Of a stretch of DNA of 64,000 bases, positions 7,804 to 16,751 are shown in pieces. Position numbers and translations under genes: made by a program. The stretch lies in assembly GCF_050410775.1 (NCBI RefSeq), contig NZ_CP191229.1; one strand, given 5' to 3'. The stretch comes from Erwinia sp050410775 (lineage in GTDB: Bacteria > Pseudomonadota > Gammaproteobacteria > Enterobacterales > Enterobacteriaceae). Every line of letters begins with the position of its first letter. Position 1 is the stretch's first letter. The notes under the pieces were generated by a model, which was given only the letters and a program-made list of their open reading frames with translations, did no database searches and was not told where the DNA came from.

Positions 7804-8067
7804 ACCGTTTTCCCTTTCCCGTTTAATTAAAACGCCTTGCTTAAAAAAACGGCGTTTGCTCTCCAGCCGGACAGGCTGAGAGCACCTGACCTGCGGAAAA
7901 AACAACCGCCTGATTTACATTAACTTAACACCTGCCAGCGCGCTATTTTACACTGACCATGAGAAAGCTTAATGGGGAATGAAAGGCTGTAACTTTCACA
8001 GTAACAGGCACAGCCTCTCAATAAAGTATCGCGCCCCGATCGGGACGCGAAAAGCGTGCCGGAACCG
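7804..8067. other. dedD-cvpA intergenic region
   Basis: The full gap (7747-8067) is 321 bases. Apart from the PurR box it holds a near-perfect 20-bp palindrome at 8030-8049 (CGCGCCCC/GGGACGCG type) just after the dedD stop, perhaps an mRNA 3' hairpin. No convincing short gene was seen. Confidence 0.5.
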
Positions 8068-8787
8068 TTAGCGAACGCTATAAGGCTTTATCACGCCGCT
8101 CAGTCCGGAAAGACCTTTCAGCTCACCAATGGACCCCTGCAATTTGGCTTTTGAGGCATCCGGCCCGACGTAAATACGGGTGATTTGCCCCTGCACGGGA
8201 GAAGCCGGCACGGTAAAGGCCCGGTAGCCTGAGAGGCGCAGCTTCGCCACGATCTCATCGACTTTGGCGGCATTTTTCAGCGCGCCAAGCTGCACGACCC
8301 AGGCCTGGCCCGTCGGTGCGCTTTCACGCTCTACCGGCGCCGTTTCCGGCTTAGGCTGAGGCTTCGGCTTTTCCACGGGAGTCGGTTTTTCCACCGGCTT
8401 AGGCTGCTGCGGTTTAGGCTGTGCAGCAGGTGCCGGTTTCTTAACAGGTTCAGGCTCAGGCCGGGATTGCTGTACCGGCGGCGGCGTAACTACCGTCGGC
8501 TGGTTAGAGGAGTGCGGCGCATTCGAGCCGCTCTCCGCCCGCGACGGATTGTCGTTACCGCTTCCCTCAGGCGCCAGGCTGGCCGGAGGATGTGCCGGGA
8601 GCGACTGGGTGACCGGCGGTACCATGTCAGTCTCCTGCTGATCGCCGGGCTTCGGCACCAGCGGAATGGCCGCGAACTCCTCTTTATAATGCTTTTTCTT
8701 ACCATCCAGCAGGCCGGGCAGAATAATCACGCCCAGCGCCACGATAATGATGGTGCCGACTAAACGGTTTTGAAACTTACTTGCCAC
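8068..8787 (-). CDS. dedD: Cell division protein DedD (SPOR domain)
   Basis: 239 residues: a short cytoplasmic N-terminus, one membrane segment at about residues 9-27 (LVGTIIIVALGVIILPGLL), a long Pro/Lys/Glu-rich periplasmic linker (about 45-160) and a C-terminal SPOR domain (about 162-239, starting WVVQLGALKN). SPOR domains bind denuded glycan strands at the septum, where DedD helps activate septal synthesis with FtsN. It is about 20 residues longer than E. coli DedD, all in the repetitive KPxP linker. Its start overlaps the folC stop by 11 bases. Confidence 0.93.
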   Translation of the reverse strand: MASKFQNRLVGTIIIVALGVIILPGLLDGKKKHYKEEFAAIPLVPKPGDQQETDMVPPVTQSLPAHPPASLAPEGSGNDNPSRAESGSNAPHSSNQPTVVTPPPVQQSRPEPEPVKKPAPAAQPKPQQPKPVEKPTPVEKPKPQPKPETAPVERESAPTGQAWVVQLGALKNAAKVDEIVAKLRLSGYRAFTVPASPVQGQITRIYVGPDASKAKLQGSIGELKGLSGLSGVIKPYSVR

Positions 8788-10039
8788 TGCCCTTCTCCGT
8801 TTCCATCGTTTCCATTACCTGCGCTACCGTGTGGAATGAACCACATACTATTACCACGTCCCGCTCTTCAGCCTGCAACAGCGCATGCTGGTAAGCGGCG
8901 GCAACGCTGGTGAAAGCCTGCGCCTGCGGCAGATGCGTTAACAGTTCCTCTGCGGTCGCGCCACGCGGTCCCGCCAGCGGCGCGCAGTACCACTGGTCAA
9001 CTTCCGGTAGCAGGCAGGCCAGTGTACCGGCGATGTCTTTATCATGCAGCATCCCCACCACCGCGTGCACCTTGCCGGTTTTTGGCAGGGCGCTAAGGCG
9101 GCCAGCCAGGTATGCCGCCGCGTGCGGGTTATGCGCCACATCAAGGATAACGCGCGGTGACTGCGAGACGGTCTGGAAACGCCCCGGCAGAATCGCCTTA
9201 TCAAGCCATTGCCGGATGAGGGTCTCATCCACCCGCAGATCCGATACCCGCAATGCCGCCAGCGCGGTGGCGGCGTTAGGCAGCGGCACCTGCGGCAGCG
9301 GCAGTCCGCTGAGCGTACCCTGTGAATCGCTGAACGCCCAGCCTTCATCGCTAACGCTGAATGACCAGTCACGGCCACGCTTCAGCAGCTGCGCGCCCAC
9401 TGAGTCGGCGACATCGGCGATCGTTGAGGGCATATCAGGCTCCCCTACCACGGCAGGTTTTCCGCTGCGGAAGATGCCCGCCTTCTCACGGCCAATGCTG
9501 TCGCGATCCGGCCCCAGCCAGTCGGTATGGTCGAGGGCAATACTGGTGACAACAGCGACATCAGCGTCCACAATGTTGGTCGCATCCAGCCGCCCGCCCA
9601 GCCCCACTTCCAGAATGACCACATCCAGTTTCGCCCGCTTAAACAGCCAGAGCGCGGAAAGCATGCCATATTCAAAATAGGTGAGTGACGTCTCTCCCCG
9701 TCCGGCTTCAATCTCCGCAAATGAGGCGGTGTGATCGGCTTCGGGCAACTCTTCGTCCTGAATGCGTACGCGTTCGGTATAGCGCAAAAGATGGGGAGAA
9801 CTGAATACGCCGACGCGATATCCTGCCGCCATCAGCAGCGTCTCCAGCGTACGACAGGTGGTGCCTTTGCCGTTGGTGCCGGCGACGGTGAAAACGAAGG
9901 GAGCAGGCGTCAGCAGATCCAGCGCGTCAGCCACGCGTTGAACGCGGGCCAGCCCGAGTTCGATAGCCTGAGAATGCAGATTCTCAAGATAATGAAGCCA
10001 CGTGACCAGAGGCGACGTGGCTTGAGGAAGATTATCCAT
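8777..10039 (-). CDS. folC: Bifunctional dihydrofolate synthase/folylpolyglutamate synthase FolC
   Basis: 420 residues with the Mur-ligase-type P-loop GTNGKGT at 54-60, the substrate loop region YTERVRIQDEEL, and the central motif VILEVGLGGRLDATNIVD. The C-terminal domain starts near ILDVAHNPHAA. It adds glutamate to dihydropteroate and then extends folates. Cytosolic. It lies between accD and dedD in the conserved accD-folC-dedD order and overlaps dedD. Confidence 0.97.
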   Translation of the reverse strand: MDNLPQATSPLVTWLHYLENLHSQAIELGLARVQRVADALDLLTPAPFVFTVAGTNGKGTTCRTLETLLMAAGYRVGVFSSPHLLRYTERVRIQDEELPEADHTASFAEIEAGRGETSLTYFEYGMLSALWLFKRAKLDVVILEVGLGGRLDATNIVDADVAVVTSIALDHTDWLGPDRDSIGREKAGIFRSGKPAVVGEPDMPSTIADVADSVGAQLLKRGRDWSFSVSDEGWAFSDSQGTLSGLPLPQVPLPNAATALAALRVSDLRVDETLIRQWLDKAILPGRFQTVSQSPRVILDVAHNPHAAAYLAGRLSALPKTGKVHAVVGMLHDKDIAGTLACLLPEVDQWYCAPLAGPRGATAEELLTHLPQAQAFTSVAAAYQHALLQAEERDVVIVCGSFHTVAQVMETMETEKGSGK

Positions 10040-10071
10040 GTGTCCCGTTCACTGCGTTACGGTGCATTGGT

Positions 10072-10091
10072 GAAAGGGCTTTCGCCCTTTC
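10072..10091 (-). repeat. accD-folC intergenic hairpin
   Basis: Perfect 8-bp stem GAAAGGGC/GCCCTTTC. In the minus-strand RNA the loop is GAAA, a stable GNRA tetraloop. It has no T-tract, so processing or mRNA stability is likelier than termination. Confidence 0.4.
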
Positions 10092-10099
10092 GATCTCGG

Positions 10100-11014
10100 T
10101 CAGGCCTCGTGGCTCTGTGAGGGGTCGTCGTCAACGGCTTCGCTCAGGATCTCTTCCTGCGGCGCAGGCAGATTCATCATCTTCGCCAGAATACTGGCCA
10201 GCTTGAAGCGCATGATCGGACGGCGCACGATCATATCGATCGCGCCCTTCTCAATCAGGAACTCGCTGCGCTGGAAGCCCGGCGGCAGCTTCTCGCGGAC
10301 GGTCTGCTCAATCACGCGCGGGCCGGCAAAGCCGATCAGCGCTTTCGGTTCAGCAATATTCAGATCGCCCAGCATCGCAAAGCTCGCCGACACGCCGCCC
10401 ATGGTCGGGTCAGTCAGCACGGAGATATAAGGCAGTCCGCGCTCCTGCATCTTGGCCAGCGCCGCGCTGGTCTTCGCCATCTGCATCAGCGACTGAAGCG
10501 CTTCCTGCATACGGGCGCCGCCGGAGGCGGAGAAGCAGATCATCGGGCAGTTATCTTCCAGCGCCTGCTCGACGGCGCGAACGAAACGCGCGCCTACGAC
10601 GGAGCCCATGGAGCCACCCATAAAGGCGAATTCAAACGCCGCCGCCACGACAGGCATGCCGTGCAGCGTGCCTTTCATAACGATCAGCGCGTCTTTCTCG
10701 CCGGTATCTTTTTGCGCGGCGACCAGACGATCTTTATACTTTTTGGAATCCCGGAATTTGAGCAGATCTTTCGGCTCCAGCTCGCTGCCCAGCTCAACCA
10801 TCGACCCTTCATCCAGCACGCTGTGCAGGCGATCGCGTCCGTGCATGCGCATGTGGTGATCGCATTTCGGGCAGACTTCCAGATTACGCTCCAGCTCGGC
10901 GCGGTAAAGTACCTGACCACAGCTGTCACATTTGGTCCAGACCCCTTCCGGAATGCTGGCCTTGCGCGATGGGGTAATAGTGCTCTTATTGAGAATTCGT
11001 TCAATCCAGCTCAT
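10100..11014 (-). CDS. accD: Acetyl-CoA carboxylase carboxyltransferase subunit beta AccD
   Basis: 304 residues starting MSWIERILNKS. An N-terminal Cys4 zinc ribbon (C29, C32, C48, C51) precedes a crotonase-fold carboxyltransferase domain with SGGARMQEALQSLMQMAK. Together with AccA it transfers CO2 from carboxybiotin to acetyl-CoA, giving malonyl-CoA for fatty acid synthesis. The frame extends upstream to 11080, but homologues start at the ATG at 11014. E. coli AccD is also 304 aa. In E. coli the zinc ribbon binds nucleic acid and autoregulates translation, which the preserved cysteines make possible here. Confidence 0.97.
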   Translation of the reverse strand: MSWIERILNKSTITPSRKASIPEGVWTKCDSCGQVLYRAELERNLEVCPKCDHHMRMHGRDRLHSVLDEGSMVELGSELEPKDLLKFRDSKKYKDRLVAAQKDTGEKDALIVMKGTLHGMPVVAAAFEFAFMGGSMGSVVGARFVRAVEQALEDNCPMICFSASGGARMQEALQSLMQMAKTSAALAKMQERGLPYISVLTDPTMGGVSASFAMLGDLNIAEPKALIGFAGPRVIEQTVREKLPPGFQRSEFLIEKGAIDMIVRRPIMRFKLASILAKMMNLPAPQEEILSEAVDDDPSQSHEA

Positions 11015-11164
11015 TGATGACCTTTCTGTTTGAACCTGGTGAAACCAGTTTTTCTTTTTCCGCGCCGCATGCTGCGGCACGGACCATAAATGTCGCTCAT
11101 TAAACCATAACCATCCGGGACTTTGGATAAAAATCTGGTGGCCGGAGGGCAGTTTAGCGATGTT

Positions 11165-11827
11165 TTACTGCGTTTTCTGCTGCTTCGCCGCACGCCGGTG
11201 GCGCAGCACTTCTATCACGCCAGGCAGTATTGACACCAGGATTATCCCCACGATCAGGTAGTGAAGGTTTTCCTGGATTGCCGGCAAATTACCAAAGAAA
11301 TAACCGGCGTAGGAAAACAGCAGAACCCAAATCAACGCCCCCGTCACGTTATAGAAGGCGAAATGGCGATAGGACATTTTGCCCATCCCGGCGACAAACG
11401 GCGCAAAGGTGCGGACGATTGGCACGAAGCGCGCAAGAATAATCGTTTTCCCGCCGTGACGCTCGTAAAATTCGTGCGTTTTATCAAGGTAGCTGCGGCG
11501 GAAGATTTTCGAGTCCGGGTTACTGAACAGCTTATCGCCAAACAGCCTGCCGATGGTGTAGTTCACCGCATCGCCAAGGATCGCCGCGATGCACAACAGG
11601 ACCACCATCACATGGACGTTCAGCGCGCTGTCCGGGATAGCCGCGAGCGCACCGGCGACAAACAGCAGAGAGTCTCCCGGCAGGAAAGGCGTGACCACTA
11701 ACCCTGTCTCGCAGAACAAGATAAGGAACAGAATGGCATAAATCCAGACGCCGTACTGCGCAACCATTGCCTGTAAATGGACATCAATGTGCAGAATAAA
11801 ATCGATCACGGTGTGAATCATTTCCAT
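11165..11827 (-). CDS. dedA: DedA-family inner membrane protein
   Basis: 220 residues of the SNARE-associated/VTT (DedA) family with several membrane spans. The family motif appears as FLPGDSLLFVAGALAA (about residues 48-63), and the arginine-containing amphipathic stretch as ARFVPIVRTFAPFVAGMGKM. DedA proteins are proposed to be proton-dependent flippases for undecaprenyl phosphate or other lipids and affect drug tolerance and division. It lies between truA and accD as in E. coli, with 150 bases before accD. Confidence 0.93.
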   Translation of the reverse strand: MEMIHTVIDFILHIDVHLQAMVAQYGVWIYAILFLILFCETGLVVTPFLPGDSLLFVAGALAAIPDSALNVHVMVVLLCIAAILGDAVNYTIGRLFGDKLFSNPDSKIFRRSYLDKTHEFYERHGGKTIILARFVPIVRTFAPFVAGMGKMSYRHFAFYNVTGALIWVLLFSYAGYFFGNLPAIQENLHYLIVGIILVSILPGVIEVLRHRRAAKQQKTQ

Positions 11828-11855
11828 GCTTCTTTCCTTAGTACTTCAGCCAGGA

Positions 11856-12674
11856 TTAATCCCCGAGGAACAGCGGCCCCATCGGTGGACGTGGTAAGTC
11901 ATAGTGTTCAGGATAATCAACCGCCACCAGATAAAGCCCTTCGGCTCTCGCGGTTGCGGCAGCCAGCGTGCGATCTTTTGCCGCCAGCAGTTCAGCCATC
12001 CAGTTCTCTGGCTTATTCCCACAGCCTATTTCCATCAGGCTGCCCACAATATTTCGCACCATATGGTGCACAAAGGCATTCGCCTTAATATCCACGACCA
12101 CGTAGGCGCCCAGACGGCTCACGTTAAGATGGATCACGTTGCGCCACGGCGTTCGCGACTGGCACTGCACCGCCCGAAACGAGGTAAAATCGTTTTCTCC
12201 CAGCAGGCACTGACCGGCGCGCTGCATTTTTTCCGCATCCAGAGGATGGTAAAAATGCGTCACCCCGCCGTGCAGAATGGCGGGGCGCAGGCGGCGATTG
12301 TAGATCACATAACGGTAGCGCCGCGCCGTCGCGCTGAAGCGGGCGTGAAACTCCTGGACTACTGGCTTGACCCAGCGCACCGCAATATCATCCGGCAGGT
12401 TCGCGTTGACGCCCAGCGTCCAGGCCGCATCCTTGCGCGGCGAGGTGGTTTCAAAATGCACCACCTGCCCGGTGCCGTGTACGCCGGCATCCGTCCGGCC
12501 CGCGCAGAAAACGCTGACCGGATGATTGGCGACCTTCGACAGCGCTTTTTCCAGCTTTTCCTGGACGCTGCGCACTTCCTGCTGTCGCTGCCAGCCATAA
12601 TAACGGCTGCCATCATATTCAATGCCGAGCGCCAGCTTCATCCCCGGCGGCTCAGGCAAATCTGCGGCTGACAT
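11856..12674 (-). CDS. truA: tRNA pseudouridine(38-40) synthase TruA
   Basis: 272 residues. The catalytic aspartate is D62 in CAGRTDAGVHGTGQ, the TruA signature, and NAFVHHMVRNIVGSLMEIG is the second conserved block. It converts uridines 38-40 of the anticodon stem-loop of many tRNAs. It follows usg directly: the last base of usg is the first base of truA, implying coupled translation. Confidence 0.97.
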   Translation of the reverse strand: MSAADLPEPPGMKLALGIEYDGSRYYGWQRQQEVRSVQEKLEKALSKVANHPVSVFCAGRTDAGVHGTGQVVHFETTSPRKDAAWTLGVNANLPDDIAVRWVKPVVQEFHARFSATARRYRYVIYNRRLRPAILHGGVTHFYHPLDAEKMQRAGQCLLGENDFTSFRAVQCQSRTPWRNVIHLNVSRLGAYVVVDIKANAFVHHMVRNIVGSLMEIGCGNKPENWMAELLAAKDRTLAAATARAEGLYLVAVDYPEHYDLPRPPMGPLFLGD

Positions 12675-13684
12675 CAGTAAAAATACTCCTGCACCAGCTT
12701 CTCCGCCGTTTTAACCGCCATCAGCGCGCCGCCGTAGCGGACGTTGTCGGCCACCGACCAGAACTGAAGCAGTTCAGGGATACCGTAATCGTTACGCAGA
12801 CAGCCCAGGCTGAGGTGCGCGCTGCCGGACGCATCGCCCACCTGAGTCGGGTAATCATCGTCCTCTGACAGCGCGATATCTTCCGCCTGCAAAAGCGCTT
12901 CTCGCGCCTCTTCGGCGGACATCGGGCGCAGGTTCTCAATGTGGACAATTTGCGCGTTACCGTAAAACACCGGCGACTGTACCGTAGAGACGGCGATCGG
13001 CAGGCCTTCATCCTGCAAGACCTTGCGGACCTGATCCACCAGACGGCGTTCCTGCGCCACGCTGCCCTCGGCGTCCGGCAGCAGCGGCAGCATGTTAAAG
13101 GCCAGCTGACGTCCAAAGAAGGTCTCTTCCGCTGGCAGGCCATTCAGCAGACGGGCGCTTTCTCCCGCCAGCGAATCTACGGCGGCTTTGCCGTGTGAAG
13201 AGGCGGCGATCAGGCTGGTTACCTGCAGGCGCCCCAGGCCCGCGTGCTCGATCAGCGGTTTGATGGCGCTGAGGAGCTGGCTGGTGACGCTATCCGCCAC
13301 GCTAATGATATTGCGGTTACGGTAGTCGCCCAGCACCTGCGGGTTAACGTCCGGTACCACCAGCGGCACGTCCGGCTCCAGCGCAAACAGGTCGCTGGAG
13401 TCAATCACCAGGCAGCCCGCATTGGCGGCCTCTTCGGCGTAGCGCGCCGAGGCTTCGCGGCCAGCGACAAAAAAGGCCAGCTGAACCTGCGTCCAGTCAA
13501 AGTCGCTGGCGTCGTTGACCAGATATGAGTGGTGATTAAAACGCAGGGTTTCGCCCGCGCTGCGTTCGCTCGCCAGCAAATGCAGCTCACCAACCGGGAA
13601 CTGGCGTTCAGCCAGCAATTCCAGTACAGCTCCCCCTACTGCGCCTGTCGCGCCCAGTAGCGCAATATTCCAGCCGTCAGACAT
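12674..13684 (-). CDS. usg: Aspartate-semialdehyde dehydrogenase-like protein Usg
   Basis: 336 residues of the Asd fold: N-terminal LLGATGAVGGAVLELL binds dinucleotide, and a dimerisation domain follows. Where true ASD enzymes have a catalytic cysteine in a Cys-Thr context, this protein has ISVADSVTSQLLSAIKPL, apparently without the Cys, so like E. coli USG-1 it is probably not an active ASD. The role is unknown. It is located between pdxB and truA as in E. coli. Confidence 0.93.
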   Translation of the reverse strand: MSDGWNIALLGATGAVGGAVLELLAERQFPVGELHLLASERSAGETLRFNHHSYLVNDASDFDWTQVQLAFFVAGREASARYAEEAANAGCLVIDSSDLFALEPDVPLVVPDVNPQVLGDYRNRNIISVADSVTSQLLSAIKPLIEHAGLGRLQVTSLIAASSHGKAAVDSLAGESARLLNGLPAEETFFGRQLAFNMLPLLPDAEGSVAQERRLVDQVRKVLQDEGLPIAVSTVQSPVFYGNAQIVHIENLRPMSAEEAREALLQAEDIALSEDDDYPTQVGDASGSAHLSLGCLRNDYGIPELLQFWSVADNVRYGGALMAVKTAEKLVQEYFY

Positions 13685-13737
13685 GTTGGTTTACTCCAGA
13701 AAGAAAAAAGATAGCGACCAGTCCTTACGGCAAAGCG

Positions 13738-14874
13738 TTAAGGCGCTGGATGAAAAGTTGCGTTGAAGCCCAGCTTCAACAGCAGCGCGGCGGCCTGCTC
13801 ATCATCACACTGCACCAGCAGGGAGGACCATTCGCGACGCTCAAGATAATTTTTGCGCAGGCGGTCAAACTCGCCCGGTATCGCCGCCGCTTTGCGCAGC
13901 AGCGCATCGTCGCGGCGCACATCATACACCAGATGCACCAGTCTTTTCAGCGTTGGCTGATCCAGCTCGCCGTGCAGCGTGATGCGGCCAAATTCCGGCG
14001 CGGGCAGCAGGGTGTCGAGCGCCACCTGCTGCGGCTGGCCCAGGAAACGAGTCCAGGCTTCAAAAACCTGCGTTGTCCCGCGCGCCTTGCCTTCCAGCGT
14101 ATAGCCCGCGATGTGGGCGGTAGCGATATCCACCTTCTCAAGCAGCGGCAGAGAAAGCTCCGGCTCCGGCTCCCACACATCCAGCACCACGCTCAGATCG
14201 CGCCGCTCCGCCAGCACCTTCAGCAGCGCGGTATTATCAACAACGGCACCGCGGCAGGCGTTAATCAGGATCGCGCCTGGCTTCAGCGCCCGCAGCAGCG
14301 CCTCATCCGCCAGATGCCGCGTTTTATAGCCGCCATCGTTAAACAGCGGCGTGTGGAAAGTCAGAATATCCGCCTCCGCCACCAGGCTGCTCAGCGACAG
14401 GAACGCCCCGTCATCACCGCGATCTGCGCGTGGCGGATCGCACAACAGCGTACGGATGCCCAGCGCCTCCAGACGAGCCTGCAGCCTGCTGCCGACGTTG
14501 CCCACGCCAACGATACCGACCGTGCGATCTTGCAGCGCAAAGCCATCCCGCTCCGCCAGCAGCAGCAGAGAGGAGAAAACATACTCCACTACCGCAATAG
14601 CATTACAGCCAGGGGCGGCAGAAAAACCGATCCCCTGCGCTTTCAGAAAATCCTCATCAATATGATCGGTTCCGGCGGTGGCGGTACCGACAAATTTCAC
14701 CCCTTTGCCTTCAAGAAGCGCCGCATTCACTTTGGTGACCGAACGCACCATCAACCCGTCCGCATTCTCCAGCTCAGCTTCGGGAATCGGGCGGCCCGGC
14801 ACCGCAACCACGGTGCCGGTACGGCTGAACAGCTCCCGGGCATAGGGCATATTTTCATCAACGAGGATTTTCAC
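13738..14874 (-). CDS. pdxB: Erythronate-4-phosphate dehydrogenase PdxB
   Basis: 378 residues of the D-2-hydroxyacid dehydrogenase family: NAD motif VGIVGVGNVGSRL (about residues 119-131), arginine in NACRGAVVDN, and catalytic histidine in ATAHIAGYTLEGK. A C-terminal DUF3410 dimerisation domain is typical of PdxB. It oxidises 4-phosphoerythronate in the DXP-dependent route to pyridoxal phosphate. It heads the pdxB-usg-truA-dedA-accD-folC-dedD series. Upstream, the gene order departs from E. coli, where flk follows. Confidence 0.97.
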   Translation of the reverse strand: MKILVDENMPYARELFSRTGTVVAVPGRPIPEAELENADGLMVRSVTKVNAALLEGKGVKFVGTATAGTDHIDEDFLKAQGIGFSAAPGCNAIAVVEYVFSSLLLLAERDGFALQDRTVGIVGVGNVGSRLQARLEALGIRTLLCDPPRADRGDDGAFLSLSSLVAEADILTFHTPLFNDGGYKTRHLADEALLRALKPGAILINACRGAVVDNTALLKVLAERRDLSVVLDVWEPEPELSLPLLEKVDIATAHIAGYTLEGKARGTTQVFEAWTRFLGQPQQVALDTLLPAPEFGRITLHGELDQPTLKRLVHLVYDVRRDDALLRKAAAIPGEFDRLRKNYLERREWSSLLVQCDDEQAAALLLKLGFNATFHPAP

Positions 14875-14955
14875 AATCAGATTCCTGTCTGGTCACAGTG
14901 AGGGCCCGTATTCTGCCACAAACCCGCAGGCGGGATAAGCCTCGTGATGCGGTCG

Positions 14956-15738
14956 CTACGTCAGGGCGCGCTGACGGTAACGCTCCGGCGTGGTGCCCGA
15001 CTGCTGCTGAAACATAACGATCATTGCCGAGGCCGAACTGTAGCCGAGCGCCAGCGCCGCTTCCTGTACCGACTTTCCCTGTTCCAGCAGGGAGATCGCA
15101 TGCAAAAAGCGCAGACGCTGACGCCACTCGCTGAAGGCCATACCCAGCTCGCTGCGGCAGCGTCGTGACAAGGTACGCTCGGTGGTGTAAACGCGCTGCG
15201 CCCACTGGGCAAGCGACCGGTTATCGGCAGGATCCTGTTCCAGCGCTTCCAGCACCGGCGCCAGGTATTTATCACGGGAGGTCGGCAGGTAACTTTGCTG
15301 CACCTCAGCAAGGCGCAGCTGATCCAGCAGCACTTCACACAGCCGCCAGTCGGGAGATGAAACGGGATGCAACAGTTTACGGGCCGCGCAATCTTCAATG
15401 ATGGTCTGAACAACGGGGCTGACCTTCAGCAAACAGGCGCGTTCCGGCAGACCGTCACACAGCGAGGCGGCGATGTTCAGCGTGTGGAAATGCGCCTGCC
15501 GGTGGTTATAGCTGGCGTGTTCGACATCCGGCGGGATCCAGATAGGGATGGCGGTCGGCGTCAGCAGCCGCTCTCCGGCAACCTGCATTTGCAGAACATT
15601 ACAGCGCACGAAGATCGCCTGGCCCCAGGGATGTGAATGCGGCAGATATTCCGTGCGGGCATTGGCCTGTTCGTAGCGGAAAAAAAAGCGCAGGTCATTG
15701 GCATCCAGCGGAGAGAAGTAGGTTTTTCGCTCAATCAT
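14956..15738 (-). CDS. AraC-family transcriptional regulator
   Basis: 260 residues from the ATG at 15738 (an in-frame start at 15825 has no ribosome site). An N-terminal cupin-like sensor (LPHSHPWGQAIFV, with IWIPPDVEHASYNH, about residues 30-75) is followed by two C-terminal HTH motifs: SLAQWAQRVYTTERTLSRRC and QEAALALGYSSASAMIVMFQ. This layout is that of cupin-AraC repressors of small exporters. It faces the EamA-family transporter gene at 15840 across a 101-bp gap and most likely controls it. The ligand is unknown. Confidence 0.85.
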   Translation of the reverse strand: MIERKTYFSPLDANDLRFFFRYEQANARTEYLPHSHPWGQAIFVRCNVLQMQVAGERLLTPTAIPIWIPPDVEHASYNHRQAHFHTLNIAASLCDGLPERACLLKVSPVVQTIIEDCAARKLLHPVSSPDWRLCEVLLDQLRLAEVQQSYLPTSRDKYLAPVLEALEQDPADNRSLAQWAQRVYTTERTLSRRCRSELGMAFSEWRQRLRFLHAISLLEQGKSVQEAALALGYSSASAMIVMFQQQSGTTPERYRQRALT

Positions 15739-15839
15739 AGCCTGTCCGGTCTGCCCCAGAAGTTGTCGGTTTATCGTTATCTGTTTGCAAGGCGACAAGC
15801 GTACACTTCCGGCTTCGTTAATCAAAGCTGAGTCAACGC

Positions 15840-16751
15840 ATGAATTCCCTGTTTCCCCTGCTGGCGGTCTTAATCTGGTCAGTGAACGCCATCGTCAGCA
15901 AAATCTCAGCGGGCGCCATCGATCCGGCAGCGATCTCTTTTTACCGCTGGCTGCTGGCGCTGCTCACCCTGACGCCCTTTGTCCTGCCGGGTGCCTGGCG
16001 CAACCGCCAGCAAATTCGTCAGGCCTGGTGGCAGCTGCTGATCCTTGGCCTGCTGGGCATGGTGCTTTATCAGAGCCTCGCCTACTACGCGGCGCACAGC
16101 GTCACCGCGCTGTTTATGGGAATTCTGAACGCGCTGATCCCGCTGTTGACGGTGCTGCTCGGGATTGTGGTGCTGCGTATGGCGCCGACGGTCGGCGTGG
16201 TGGTGGGAAGTCTGCTCTCCTTCTGCGGTCTGACATGGCTGGTCAGCCAGGGCAACCCCCAGCAGCTGCTGGCGCACGGGCTGGGAAAAGGGGAGCTGAT
16301 GATGTTCGCCGCCTCCACCTCCTATGCGCTTTACGGCGTGCTGACCAAACGCTGGGCGTTGCCCCTGCCCAACTGGCAGAGTCTCTACGTTCAGGTGATT
16401 TTTGGCGTCATGATGCTGACCCCTAACTTCTTAATGGCGAAGGACGTTTCGCTTAACCTTAGCAATATCCCTCTGGTCCTGTTTGCCGGTATTCCCGCCT
16501 CCATCATCGCCCCTTATCTCTGGATTCAGGGCGTGATGCGCCTGGGCGCCAATACGGCTTCCATCTTTATGAACCTGGCGCCGATTTTTACCGCCATTAT
16601 CGCGGTGCTGTTTCTTCACGAAGCGCTGCACAGCTATCACTATATCGGCGGCGGGGTGACGCTGATTGGGGTGATTCTGGCGCAGCGGCTGCGCACGCCG
16701 CTACGCTTCAGACGTGCGTCACCGCCGCTGGAAAACGATCCTGGGACGTAA
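15840..16751 (+). CDS. DMT-superfamily (EamA) transporter
   Basis: 303 residues with ten predicted membrane spans in two EamA repeats (about residues 1-135 and 150-285), starting MNSLFPLLAVLIWSVNAIVSK. Members export amino acids or other metabolites across the inner membrane; the substrate cannot be told. It is divergent from the AraC regulator. Its 3' end overlaps the convergent tctE coding region by 44 bases. E. coli has neither gene at this site, so the pair is an accessory insertion between pdxB and flk. Confidence 0.82.
   Translation: MNSLFPLLAVLIWSVNAIVSKISAGAIDPAAISFYRWLLALLTLTPFVLPGAWRNRQQIRQAWWQLLILGLLGMVLYQSLAYYAAHSVTALFMGILNALIPLLTVLLGIVVLRMAPTVGVVVGSLLSFCGLTWLVSQGNPQQLLAHGLGKGELMMFAASTSYALYGVLTKRWALPLPNWQSLYVQVIFGVMMLTPNFLMAKDVSLNLSNIPLVLFAGIPASIIAPYLWIQGVMRLGANTASIFMNLAPIFTAIIAVLFLHEALHSYHYIGGGVTLIGVILAQRLRTPLRFRRASPPLENDPGT

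Noticed and set aside
11904..12671. 255-codon plus-strand frame opposite truA
   Set aside because: Lies inside truA on the other strand and shows no conserved features.
12674..13684. Usg as a working aspartate-semialdehyde dehydrogenase
   Set aside because: The catalytic cysteine region reads SVADSVTSQ rather than the Cys-containing motif of active enzymes.
13750..14901. 383-codon plus-strand open frame opposite pdxB
   Set aside because: Antisense shadow of pdxB with Gln/Arg-rich composition and no motif.
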